Of a stretch of DNA of 64,000 nucleotides, positions 33,799 through 41,421 are shown piece after piece. Every line of letters begins with the position of its first letter. Positions within the stretch are counted from its first letter, which is position 1. The DNA is from Chryseobacterium defluvii. GTDB lineage: Bacteria; Bacteroidota; Bacteroidia; Flavobacteriales; Weeksellaceae. The notes under the pieces were generated by a model. The model saw only the letters and a list, made by a program, of their open reading frames with translations, was not told the origin of the DNA and did no database searches. The position numbers were made by a program, and so were the translations under genes. The stretch is taken from contig NZ_RBXB01000003.1 of assembly GCF_003634775.1 (NCBI RefSeq), positions 806,001 through 870,000 of the forward strand, in the 5' to 3' direction.

Positions 33799-33810
33799 GT
33801 CTCCTTTTTT
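33785..33810 (+). terminator. Terminator closing the rtcB operon
   Basis: AGGAGAC / GTCTCCT stem with a 7-nt loop and six T overlaps the stop codon of the TPR gene, fixing the downstream border of the operon. Confidence 0.8.
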
Positions 33811-33823
33811 GTAGATTTAATTT

Positions 33824-34447
33824 ATGAAATACATTATTTTTTTGCTCTTGCTTTTGCTCTTCTCTTGTAAGAAAAGTGAAAATAGAAAAGAAGAGATTAT
33901 TCCCAAAGATGAAACTTTAGATCTAAAGTATGAGGTTTTAAATCAATTGATAAATGAAATAGAAGCAAAAGAAAAATTTACAGATACATATGTTTATAAC
34001 ATTTCCGTGAAACCTATTTCTTTAGAAATACCGATGGATACCAATGAACCGCCTCCACCTCCGCCAGGATTTGGAATCAGTTTGAATTATGATTCAATAT
34101 TTATAAGTAAGGATTCCGCTTATTATCGGGACGAAATTCAAATATTGAAGAAGTTTAAATTTGACAAAAATAGAATAAAAAAGCACCTACAATATACTAC
34201 GGATGAGGAACTGTACCAATTAAACGAAAATAAAGAAAGTGACTATTGGACAGAGTTTGATAAAAAGTATGGCAATAAATGTATTCAAAGATTTTCTGTG
34301 CCTTTTTTCAATAAAGACAAAACAATGTGTGTAGTTCAAAATTCTACTTCCTGTGGATATTTAAACGGAAGAGGATACACGGCAATTTATAAAAAAGTGG
34401 ATGGAAAATGGATAGAAGTCAAATCATTTGATCACTGGATAAGTTAA
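33824..34447 (+). CDS. Lipoprotein of unknown function
   Basis: A 207-residue lipoprotein: the signal peptide is nearly all Leu/Ile/Phe and ends in the lipobox LLFSC with Cys15. The mature protein is acidic to mixed, with a Pro-rich patch (NEPPPPPPGFG, residues ~74-84) and two cysteines near the end (MCVVQNSTSCGYLNGRGYTAIY) that could form a disulfide. A small beta-sheet ending in KKVDGKWIEVKSFDHW is typical of periplasmic unknowns. It starts 14 bp after a terminator and 4 bp before the epimerase gene, so the two are probably cotranscribed. Confidence 0.7.
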   Translation: MKYIIFLLLLLLFSCKKSENRKEEIIPKDETLDLKYEVLNQLINEIEAKEKFTDTYVYNISVKPISLEIPMDTNEPPPPPPGFGISLNYDSIFISKDSAYYRDEIQILKKFKFDKNRIKKHLQYTTDEELYQLNENKESDYWTEFDKKYGNKCIQRFSVPFFNKDKTMCVVQNSTSCGYLNGRGYTAIYKKVDGKWIEVKSFDHWIS

Positions 34448-34450
34448 GAT

Positions 34451-35443
34451 ATGAAGCTAAATTTCACCATAAAACAGCTCCGGTTAAAAGAAACATTCTC
34501 TATTGCCTATGGAAATTATGATAAAAGAGAAGCATTGCTTGTAGAATTATTTCATCAGGGCAATAAAGGATACGGGGAATGTATAGCCATAGATTATTAT
34601 CAGATCAATCTGCCAAACTTTGCTTCAACATTAAAAGAAATTCAATCCCGGATTGAGGTTCATCCGATCATTCATCCCAAAGAGTTTTTTCAGTTTCTGG
34701 TGAGTCTGAATTTGCATCCATTTTTACTGTCCGCTTTAGATTGCGCGTATTGGGATCTTTTTGGAAAACTTGAAAACAAAAGTTTCATAGAACTGAATAA
34801 TATACCCCATGAAAATCTGGTGGAAAGTTCCATTACAGTTTCAGTTGACGATATTGAAAAGCAAATCCTGAAAATTGAAAAAAGTAAATGGAACAGATTC
34901 AAAGTAAAATGCAAAGGATTGAATAAAGATAATGTTGAAAAGCTTTTACAGCTTAATAGAAATATCGCTTTAGATTCCAATGCAAGCTTTACCAATGAAG
35001 ATTGTATCTGGTTGCAGGAAAACATAGAAGTTCAAAAATTCTCATATCTTGAACAGCCAAGACCAATTGATCAATATAGCATTTTAAAGAAAGAGGGCTT
35101 TGCCAATTGGATGGCAGATGAAGACTGCCAGGATATGGATTCTCTGGAAGAACTTATTCCCTATTACAAAAGCATCAATATAAAGCTGATGAAATGCGGC
35201 GGTTTAACACCAGCGCTGGAAATGATCCGGAAAGGCAGAGAACTGGGATACAAAATAATGATCGGCTGCATGACAGAATCATCCGTTGGGATTTCCGCAG
35301 GATGTGTATTGACCGGGCTTGCTGATTATTCAGATTTAGACGGAGCCAATCTCATTTCCAACGATTATGCAACAGGCAATTTTGTTGAAAACGGGAAAAT
35401 AATGTTGTCCGGAAAGCCGGGATTAGGAATACAGTTGAAATAA
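34451..35443 (+). CDS. Dipeptide epimerase (enolase superfamily, L-Ala-D/L-Glu type)
   Basis: A 330-residue enolase-superfamily enzyme. The acid/base pair is Lys151-x-Lys153 (FKVKCKG) and Lys245 (IKLMKCGG). Metal ligands are Asp175 (ALDSNASF), Glu201 (YLEQP) and Asp223 (MADEDC). The C-terminal GCMTESSVGISAG is also typical. Such enzymes epimerise dipeptides such as L-Ala-D-Glu from recycled peptidoglycan; the exact dipeptide cannot be read from sequence. The adjacent lipoprotein may be related, but no peptidoglycan transporter is nearby. Confidence 0.88.
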   Translation: MKLNFTIKQLRLKETFSIAYGNYDKREALLVELFHQGNKGYGECIAIDYYQINLPNFASTLKEIQSRIEVHPIIHPKEFFQFLVSLNLHPFLLSALDCAYWDLFGKLENKSFIELNNIPHENLVESSITVSVDDIEKQILKIEKSKWNRFKVKCKGLNKDNVEKLLQLNRNIALDSNASFTNEDCIWLQENIEVQKFSYLEQPRPIDQYSILKKEGFANWMADEDCQDMDSLEELIPYYKSINIKLMKCGGLTPALEMIRKGRELGYKIMIGCMTESSVGISAGCVLTGLADYSDLDGANLISNDYATGNFVENGKIMLSGKPGLGIQLK

Positions 35444-35472
35444 AATAAGCTTTCCAAGAAAGCTTATTTTTT
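35443..35472. terminator. Bidirectional terminator between epimerase and cytochrome genes
   Basis: AAATAAGCTTTC / GAAAGCTTATTT, perfect 12-bp stem with a 3-nt loop and T-run, between convergent genes. Confidence 0.85.
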
Positions 35473-35751
35473 ATTTACAGAAATCAGATAATCATACACC
35501 ATTTGATGCTGGTCGTCACTCAATTTGGCTTTTGGCGCCATTCTGCTTAAGGTTTTTATCCATCCCTGATCATCATGCTTAGCCGGATCCGGTAATTTGT
35601 GACACTTGTTGCATGAATTTTCAAAAATGGTTTTTCCTTGAGCTAACTGTTCGGATGAGGTGTACTTAGGCCCGGTGACCGCTACACTCTTAGGTCCGCA
35701 TGATACCATAAAAACGGAGCCTAAAATCATACCTGAAATCAATTTTTTCAT
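35464..35751 (-). CDS. Cytochrome c lipoprotein, downstream paralogue
   Basis: A 95-residue small monoheme cytochrome c. A lipobox (FMVSC, Cys18) predicts lipid anchoring. The heme motif is CNKCH, followed by KLPDP; the distal Met may be in RMAPKAKLSDDQ. It shares the core QLAQGKTIFENSC.xCHKLPDP and the SRMAPKAKLSDDQHQ.VYDY region with the gene 22 bp upstream, so the two arose by tandem duplication. Probably a periplasmic electron carrier; the partner is not in the window. Confidence 0.88.
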   Translation of the reverse strand: MKKLISGMILGSVFMVSCGPKSVAVTGPKYTSSEQLAQGKTIFENSCNKCHKLPDPAKHDDQGWIKTLSRMAPKAKLSDDQHQMVYDYLISVNKK

Positions 35752-35773
35752 AATACTATTTTTTTGAAATGAT

Positions 35774-36067
35774 TTATTTCTTCACAGAAACAATATAATC
35801 ATAAACCCATTGATGTTGCTCATCCGTAAGCTTTGCTTTCGGAGCCATAGAGTTCATAATTCCTACCCATTGTACAGAGTTGTGAGATGTTGGATCTGGC
35901 AACTTATGACATCTGCCGCATGAATTTTCAAAAATCGTTTTTCCCTGGGCAATTTGTTCAGCAGTAGAAGTGGCAGGCCCTGTAGCAGCAGTTGGCGTTG
36001 ATGTTTTTGGAGTACAAGAAGCTAATAAAACAGCAGTGAATGATGCTACAGCGAATATTTTTTTCAT
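35774..36067 (-). CDS. Cytochrome c lipoprotein, upstream paralogue
   Basis: A 97-residue monoheme cytochrome c with a lipobox (LLASC, Cys18) and heme motif CGRCH. The linker between lipid and heme domain is Thr/Ala/Pro-rich and about as long as that of its neighbour but of different composition. The C-terminal half (MNSMAPKAKLTDEQHQWVYDYIVSV) supplies a candidate Met ligand. It is the first gene of a two-gene unit; a -7 box (TACATTTG, minus strand, 36098-36091) lies 24 bp upstream of the start codon. Confidence 0.88.
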   Translation of the reverse strand: MKKIFAVASFTAVLLASCTPKTSTPTAATGPATSTAEQIAQGKTIFENSCGRCHKLPDPTSHNSVQWVGIMNSMAPKAKLTDEQHQWVYDYIVSVKK

Positions 36068-36090
36068 GTTATTTAAAATTTGATTAGTAA

Positions 36091-36098
36091 CAAATGTA
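36091..36098 (-). promoter_or_regulatory. -7 box for the cytochrome pair (minus strand)
   Basis: Plus-strand CAAATGTA reads TACATTTG on the minus strand, matching TAnnTTTG. Confidence 0.45.
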
Positions 36099-36167
36099 AT
36101 GAATTCCGCTTGCTATTGATAAAAACCCGTGTAGTTTTAATTTAGAAGAAATAAAAAGTAAGGACAA

Positions 36168-36246
36168 GTGAATTGTCAATGGTGAATAGTGAATTTTTAA
36201 TAAAGAAAAATTGACGGGTGAAATGCATTCACCATTGACAATTCAC
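36168..36246. repeat. Palindromic intergenic element, 20-bp perfect arms
   Basis: Left arm 36168-36187 (GTGAATTGTCAATGG...) and right arm 36227-36246 are perfect inverse copies, with a 39-bp centre. Related words occur at 50874-50952. This looks like a short dispersed palindromic repeat, as common in flavobacterial intergenic regions. Confidence 0.75.
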
Positions 36247-36278
36247 GGTTCGCCGTTCACATTCTCACATTTAATTAT

Positions 36279-36286
36279 TATTTTTG
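36279..36286 (+). promoter_or_regulatory. -7 box immediately before meaB
   Basis: TATTTTTG ends 5 bp before the ATG at 36292, so the transcript could be leaderless. No -33 TTG is seen. Confidence 0.4.
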
Positions 36287-36291
36287 AATCA

Positions 36292-37275
36292 ATGAAATTT
36301 TCTACAGAAGAGCTTATACAGGGAATACAGTCAGGTAACAAACGCCTGATCGCAAAAGCTATCACCCTGGTTGAAAGCAAAAAGGCTGAACACAGGATAC
36401 AGGCGGAAGAATTATTAAAGAAAATAATGCCACTTACCGGAAATTCCATAAGAGTAGGAGTAACGGGAGTTCCGGGTGCGGGAAAGTCGACATTCATAGA
36501 AAATTTTGGAAGATTGGCTATCTCTAACGGCAGAAAAGTAGCTGTTTTGGCCATTGATCCGAGCTCTGCAGTGAATAAAGGAAGCATTTTAGGTGATAAA
36601 ACCAGAATGGAAGAACTCGCAAAAGAGGAAAATGCATTCATCCGCCCTTCTCCAAGCTCCGGTTTTTTAGGCGGTGTTGCGAATACAACTTTTGAAACGA
36701 TGATGATCTGCGAGGCAGCGGGTTACGACTATATTTTAATTGAAACGGTAGGAGTGGGTCAATCTGAAGTTCTGGTTGCAGACATTACAGATATATTCCT
36801 GTTCCTTAAAATTATAGGTGGTGGCGATGAGCTTCAGGGAATAAAACGCGGGATTATGGAAATGGTAGATGTTATTTTTATTAATAAAGTGGAGCAGGAC
36901 AACCTTCCCAAAGCCAAAAATACACGCCTTGAATTAAAAAGAGCTTTAGATTTTATTCCTCCCAAAGAAAAAGACTGGAAAGTTCCTGTTCTGTTAGGCT
37001 CGGCTTTACATAATGAAGGCTTGGGAGACGTTTATCAGAAAATTGATGAATTTATCAGATTAAAGAAGAAAACCGGCCGTTTTGAAAAAGTCAGAACCCA
37101 ACAGGCGGAAAAAAGATTCGATTATTGGGTACAGGAGTATATTCTGGCGATGATGAAGCGAAATAACTCCATGGAGGAAGCTTATATTCAGCATAAAAAA
37201 AATGCTTCGGCGATGGTTTCAAATCCAAGTACCGAAGCAAAGTTATTTGTAGAGAAATTCTTGAAGGATAGCTAG
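36292..37275 (+). CDS. meaB: Methylmalonyl-CoA mutase-associated GTPase MeaB
   Basis: A 327-residue G3E-family GTPase that protects and loads B12 into methylmalonyl-CoA mutase. The P-loop GVPGAGKST spans residues 59-67. LAIDPSS, DKTRMEEL, RPSPSSGFLGG and ETVGVGQSE are the usual family blocks, and NKVEQDN supplies the base-recognition N-K-x-D-like region. The start at 36292 fits the family N terminus (FSTEELIQGIQSGNKR); the longer frame to 36211 reads into the palindromic repeat. Its target is the mutase at 24302, separated by the accessory genes. Confidence 0.94.
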   Translation: MKFSTEELIQGIQSGNKRLIAKAITLVESKKAEHRIQAEELLKKIMPLTGNSIRVGVTGVPGAGKSTFIENFGRLAISNGRKVAVLAIDPSSAVNKGSILGDKTRMEELAKEENAFIRPSPSSGFLGGVANTTFETMMICEAAGYDYILIETVGVGQSEVLVADITDIFLFLKIIGGGDELQGIKRGIMEMVDVIFINKVEQDNLPKAKNTRLELKRALDFIPPKEKDWKVPVLLGSALHNEGLGDVYQKIDEFIRLKKKTGRFEKVRTQQAEKRFDYWVQEYILAMMKRNNSMEEAYIQHKKNASAMVSNPSTEAKLFVEKFLKDS

Positions 37276-37333
37276 GTTTTTCCTTTTTATGAATTTCTGA
37301 CAGGTTTGTTATTTAGTAGAGAAAATGATCATT

Positions 37334-37873
37334 TTACTGTTTGGATGTTTCTTCATTTTTAGCAATATATCCATCATAAGATATAGGTTGTCTGTCATTG
37401 CTTCTCATAGAAGTTAGAGCTTTTCCGTTCTTGAAGACCTCAATAATGATTTCCGGAGCATTTTTTACATCATTAGGTTTAATTGTTACAATCCATTTTC
37501 CTTTTTTACCTTGGGATTTATTAATCGTGAAATCTTTAGAGGTAAATCTGTAGCTATTGTCATTATTGCTGTATGATGGCGTAAATGACCTTCCGAAATA
37601 AGGTAAAACAACCTCCAGAGTATTGTTTTTTAGTTCAATGGTATAATTTCCGCCACTCAGCTCCAACATTCTTGTAGAAGTAGAATTAGGCATTGAATTC
37701 ATAACGTTGATAACATCGTAATTCGTAGGATTGGCTCTTGTGGCATAAAATGTAAATTCTTGGGAATTGACTAATGCATCCACTGTTTTCGGATCTGCTG
37801 TAGCTTGAGAAGAACAGCTTTGAAAGAAAAATAAAAAACCGAAAACAAATAGAAGTGAAATATATTTTTTCAT
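37334..37873 (-). CDS. DUF4251 family lipoprotein
   Basis: A 179-residue lipoprotein (lipobox FFQSC with Cys20). The mature protein is beta-rich and matches the DUF4251 style: SQEFTFYATRANPTNYDVINVMNSMPN, a beta core VVLPYFGRSFTPSYSNNDNSYRF, and KGKWIVTIKPNDV. Role unknown. The start at 37873 is set by the signal peptide; the frame to 37915 adds 14 non-signal residues. It is convergent with meaB and divergent from the M48 peptidase gene. Confidence 0.82.
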   Translation of the reverse strand: MKKYISLLFVFGFLFFFQSCSSQATADPKTVDALVNSQEFTFYATRANPTNYDVINVMNSMPNSTSTRMLELSGGNYTIELKNNTLEVVLPYFGRSFTPSYSNNDNSYRFTSKDFTINKSQGKKGKWIVTIKPNDVKNAPEIIIEVFKNGKALTSMRSNDRQPISYDGYIAKNEETSKQ

Positions 37874-37978
37874 GACCTTAATAATTATTAATTTTAAATA
37901 GCAAAATGTATGCAAATCTTCATTCGGGAATATTTTGGAATAGAAATTGTTAAAGTTGAATTATTAACACTCTAAACT

Positions 37979-38788
37979 ATGAAAATAACACATCTATTAG
38001 GAATAGGAGCAATTGCAATGTCAGTTGCAGCTTGTACCACCAACCCGATCACAGGAAGGTCTTCTTTGCAGTTAGCCAATAATTCTGAAATCATGACGAT
38101 GTCTGCACAGGAATATAAAACAACTTTGGCCAAAGGTAAAGTAATTACCGGAACAGCAGATGCAAAAAGAGTGGTAGGTGTAGGAAACAGAATAAAAAGC
38201 GCTGCTGAAAGATATTATCAAAGTATCGGCAGATCAGCAGATCTCGCTAATTATAAATGGGAATTTAATCTTTTACAGAGCAACGAGCTAAATGCCTGGT
38301 GTATGCCGGGTGGAAAAGTAGCGGTCTATACAGGTATTTTGCCGGTAACAAAAGATGATAACGGACTTGCAGTGGTAATGGGACACGAAGTATCTCACGC
38401 ATTGGCAGGTCATGGTAATGAAAGAATTTCCCAGGCAATGGTAGCTCAATATGGAGGGGCTATTTTAGGAAGCACCATATCCAATGCTCAATGGGCAAAT
38501 ATTTTCCAGCAGGTGTATCCGGTAGGTTCCCAGGTGGCATTGCTGAAATATGGTAGAAATCAGGAGTCTGAAGCAGACCAAATGGGGCTATATCTGATGT
38601 CTATGGCAGGTTATGATCCGAGAGCGGCGATCCCATTCTGGAACAGAATGGAAGCAGCTTCTAAAGGGAGCAGCAGACCTCCTCAGTTTTTATCTACCCA
38701 CCCTAATCCTGAAACAAGAATTTCTGATATTCAGAGAGATCTTCCTAAGGCATTAGAATATTATAAGGCTGCGGGCGGAAAAATATAG
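37979..38788 (+). CDS. M48 family metallopeptidase lipoprotein
   Basis: A 269-residue peptidase with a lipobox (VAAC, near residue 19) and the zinc motif HEVSH at residues 136-140 (VMGHEVSHALAGHG). The third ligand is Glu in NQESEADQMG. It contains the LNAWCMPGGKVAVYTG block of LoiP/YcaL-like periplasmic M48 proteases, which act in outer-membrane protein quality control in other bacteria. It is a single-gene unit between the divergent DUF4251 gene and a terminator. Confidence 0.93.
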   Translation: MKITHLLGIGAIAMSVAACTTNPITGRSSLQLANNSEIMTMSAQEYKTTLAKGKVITGTADAKRVVGVGNRIKSAAERYYQSIGRSADLANYKWEFNLLQSNELNAWCMPGGKVAVYTGILPVTKDDNGLAVVMGHEVSHALAGHGNERISQAMVAQYGGAILGSTISNAQWANIFQQVYPVGSQVALLKYGRNQESEADQMGLYLMSMAGYDPRAAIPFWNRMEAASKGSSRPPQFLSTHPNPETRISDIQRDLPKALEYYKAAGGKI

Positions 38789-38808
38789 TTATTAGAATTT
38801 TAATTTTG

Positions 38809-38852
38809 AAAAAGCCTTATTAAATTTTCCTTACATTTGATAAGGCTTTTTA
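38809..38852 (+). terminator. Terminator after M48 peptidase gene
   Basis: AAAAAGCCTTAT / ATAAGGCTTTTT stem with a 19-nt AT-rich loop, 20 bp after the stop. Confidence 0.75.
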
Positions 38853-38870
38853 ATTACTAAACACAAAATT

Positions 38871-39182
38871 ATGAAGAGTTTATCAATTACCGGACTTATT
38901 CTTTTAGCTGTATCAGCTTTACTTTTTTACCTGACTACTGATTTTGCCGTAGAGCAGATTAAGCTTTCTCATATTATGGGAATTATGGGTGGAATAGGCA
39001 TAGGGCTTATTATTGGTGGAATGGTAGGATACGTAAGTAAAGGAAGCGCCATCAAAGAAGAGCAGAAGAGGAGGGAATTTAAGCAGCTGCAAAAAGATAA
39101 AGAAGAATTAGAAAAACAGGCTGCCGAAATCGCTAAACGTCAGGCAGAACTGGAAAACCAAAATAAAAATCCTCAAATGTAA
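38871..39182 (+). CDS. Small membrane protein with C-terminal coiled coil
   Basis: A 103-residue protein: two membrane helices (residues ~5-23 and ~33-53, the second with a Gly-rich IMGGIGIGLIIGGMVG) are followed by a charged coiled coil (~60-98: EEQKRREFKQLQKDKEELEKQAAEIAKRQ in part). No family assigned. The last codons form the 5' arm of its own terminator. Function unknown; it could be a membrane-anchored spacer. Confidence 0.7.
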   Translation: MKSLSITGLILLAVSALLFYLTTDFAVEQIKLSHIMGIMGGIGIGLIIGGMVGYVSKGSAIKEEQKRREFKQLQKDKEELEKQAAEIAKRQAELENQNKNPQM

Positions 39183-39196
39183 TTTGAGGATTTTTT
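39168..39196 (+). terminator. Terminator overlapping the 3' end of the coiled-coil gene
   Basis: AAATCCTCAAA / TTTGAGGATTT stem with a 4-nt loop that includes the stop codon, followed by T-run. Confidence 0.8.
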
Positions 39197-39223
39197 GAAT
39201 AGTTGTTATTTTCAATGAATTAA

Positions 39224-39835
39224 TTAAAATTTATATCCAACCCCTACCATAAATAAATTAGGGCGGTTGTCGTATCTGATTTCTTCACCGGATACCCTGT
39301 TGATGAAATTTCTTTCATCCTTACTTAAAGCCCCTTCGTATCTTGCATTGATAATCAGTTTCTGAATTTCAAGCTGAGCTCCGAACTGGTATCCCACGGT
39401 AAAGTTATCTCTTGCATTTTCCTTGAAGTCGTTGAACGTATCTTCTTTACTCAAATTATAACTTGCCACAGGACCTATAAAAACACCTAATGTATTTCCT
39501 AAGATATTGTATCCCAAAAGCACTGGCAAATCTATACGGTTGTTCTTAATGTCGAATGTTGTATTGGCTGCCGTATATTCATTTTTAAAAGAAGTGTAAT
39601 ACAATTCCGGCATTACATAAAATGAAGTCGGAAGACCTACTTTCAAGGAAAGTCCCACGTTAAAACCTACATTATTTTTACCTTCATTATTGGCAGCATC
39701 CACTACAGTTCCTTTGATGTTTTCCCAAGACGGAGAACCTGTAGGGAAAATTAAATTGGCTTTACCGGCAAGAGAAATTTGTGCAGAAGCAAATACGGAA
39801 AAACTTATTAATGCTATACTAAGTACCTTTTTCAT
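39224..39835 (-). CDS. Outer-membrane beta-barrel (porin family) protein
   Basis: A 203-residue exported protein with a signal peptide cut near ASAQ (residue 19). The mature sequence alternates beta strands and ends in an aromatic residue (VGVGYKF), typical of an 8-strand outer-membrane barrel (FVMPELYYTSFKNEY, TVGYQFGAQLEIQK). Its start lies inside the end of mlaF (17-bp overlap), so it is probably translated from the mlaEF mRNA. This raises the idea of an outer-membrane partner for the lipid transporter, but the family is generic. Confidence 0.82.
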   Translation of the reverse strand: MKKVLSIALISFSVFASAQISLAGKANLIFPTGSPSWENIKGTVVDAANNEGKNNVGFNVGLSLKVGLPTSFYVMPELYYTSFKNEYTAANTTFDIKNNRIDLPVLLGYNILGNTLGVFIGPVASYNLSKEDTFNDFKENARDNFTVGYQFGAQLEIQKLIINARYEGALSKDERNFINRVSGEEIRYDNRPNLFMVGVGYKF

Positions 39836-40634
39836 TATCGTCTAGTTTTGTGATTGTATTTTCAATAGTTTTATTATTTTCTAGTAGATATTCTCTTAGT
39901 TCCTTAAACAACTCTGATGAATAAACGAAGTCGATGAGGTTTTTATTGCCTGCAGTAATCAGAATATCTTTGTTTCCTTCCCACTCCTTAATTCCCAATC
40001 TCAGATAAACAATCTTTTCCCCAATCGTCATTACGGAATTCATATCGTGAGTATTGATAATGGTTGTGGTATTATATTCTTTGGTGATCTCAAGCAATAA
40101 ATCGTCAATTACATTTGAAGTATATGGGTCCAGCCCTGAATTAGGTTCATCACAGAACAGATATTTAGGGTGGTTTACGATGGCTCTTGCAATAGCTACA
40201 CGCTTCTGCATCCCCCCGGAAATTTCAGACGGAAATTTTCTATTGGCCTTATCCAAATGAACTCTTCCTATTACTTCAAAGACCCTCCTTTTCTTTTCTC
40301 TGAAAGTAAGGTTGGTAAACATATCCAGCGGGAACATAATGTTCTCCTCTACAGTTAAGGAATCAAACAAGGCACTTCCCTGAAATAAAGTACCTATTTC
40401 AGATCGTAAATGCTGTTTTTCTTCCCTGTTCATGACATTGATATCTCTTCCATCAAAAAGGATTTCCCCTGAAGAAGGCTGATAAACATTCAATAAGCTT
40501 TTAAGAAAAACTGTCTTTCCTGAACCGCTCTGCCCAATAATTAAATTTACTTTTCCTTTCTCAAAAGTGGTTGAAATTCCTTTAAGTACTTCAACTTCAT
40601 CAAAACTCTTTTTAAGATTTTTTACCTCAATCAT
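39819..40634 (-). CDS. mlaF: ABC transporter ATP-binding protein, MlaF-like
   Basis: A 271-residue ATPase of the phospholipid transporter Mla. Walker A is GQSGSGKT (near residue 38), the signature is SGGMQKR (ISGGMQKRVAIARA), Walker B is YLFCDEPNSGLDP, and the H-loop is INTHD. The SGGMQKR variant is typical of MlaF. The start at 40634 (MIEVKNLKKSF) matches the family; the longer frame to 40694 reads into mlaE. Its first base coincides with the last base of mlaE. Confidence 0.92.
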   Translation of the reverse strand: MIEVKNLKKSFDEVEVLKGISTTFEKGKVNLIIGQSGSGKTVFLKSLLNVYQPSSGEILFDGRDINVMNREEKQHLRSEIGTLFQGSALFDSLTVEENIMFPLDMFTNLTFREKKRRVFEVIGRVHLDKANRKFPSEISGGMQKRVAIARAIVNHPKYLFCDEPNSGLDPYTSNVIDDLLLEITKEYNTTTIINTHDMNSVMTIGEKIVYLRLGIKEWEGNKDILITAGNKNLIDFVYSSELFKELREYLLENNKTIENTITKLDDNEKGT

Positions 40635-41386
40635 CAGCTTAATATTAATTGGGTTAAAATTAATTCCGAAATGATAATGAAAACCATGGTCCACACTACA
40701 GCCTGTGTACTCGCTCTACCCACTTCCAGGGATCCTCCTTTTACAAAATATCCGAAATAAGCGGGAACCGTTGCGATAATGAAAGCGAATACTGTTGTTT
40801 TAGCAAAAGCATAGTAGATGAACAGGTTAGGCATATACATCTGAATACCGGTTATATAATCATTTTCCGTCCAGTTGCCTGTAAGAATTCCTGCCATATA
40901 ACCACCTCCGATACCAAATACAATACTGATGGCGATTAATAATGGATTAAATAAGACACATGCTATTATTTTAGGGAATATCAGGAAATTCGGAGAATTT
41001 ACTCCCATGATATCCAGAGCGTCAATCTGTTCCGAAACCCTCATCGTACCAATACTGGAGGCAATATAAGAACCTACTTTTCCCGCCAGGATCAAACTGA
41101 TAATAGTAGGGGAAAATTCAAGTACCAGAACTGCTTTGGTAGCATATCCCACAAAGGTGGTCGGTATAGGGAAGGAAGACGCATCGAAATTGTTGAACAT
41201 CTGAATAGCAACTACCGCTCCTACGAATATAGAGGTAAAAACCACCAACCCGAATGAATTGACTCCTAAATCATTGATCTCTCTCATGAACAGCTTCCAG
41301 AATACCCTCATTTTCTGAGGCTTCTGAAGGGATTTCCCCAAAAGAATAATATATTCTCCTACAGCTGTGAAAAACTTTTTTAACAT
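40634..41386 (-). CDS. mlaE: ABC transporter permease, MlaE-like
   Basis: A 250-residue integral membrane protein with five to six helices. MlaE-family blocks are visible: FWKLFMREINDLGVNSFGLVVFTSIFVGAVVAIQ (in part), PTIISLILAGKVGSYIASSIGTMRVSEQIDALDIMG, and the C-terminal YFVKGGSLEVGRASTQAVVW. Together with MlaF it drives lipid movement between inner and outer membranes to keep outer-leaflet asymmetry (known for the family). The MCE partner MlaD lies separately at 57948. Confidence 0.93.
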   Translation of the reverse strand: MLKKFFTAVGEYIILLGKSLQKPQKMRVFWKLFMREINDLGVNSFGLVVFTSIFVGAVVAIQMFNNFDASSFPIPTTFVGYATKAVLVLEFSPTIISLILAGKVGSYIASSIGTMRVSEQIDALDIMGVNSPNFLIFPKIIACVLFNPLLIAISIVFGIGGGYMAGILTGNWTENDYITGIQMYMPNLFIYYAFAKTTVFAFIIATVPAYFGYFVKGGSLEVGRASTQAVVWTMVFIIISELILTQLILS

Positions 41387-41421
41387 GCTGCTAAATTAAC
41401 CTTTTTTTATTAAAGCATTAT

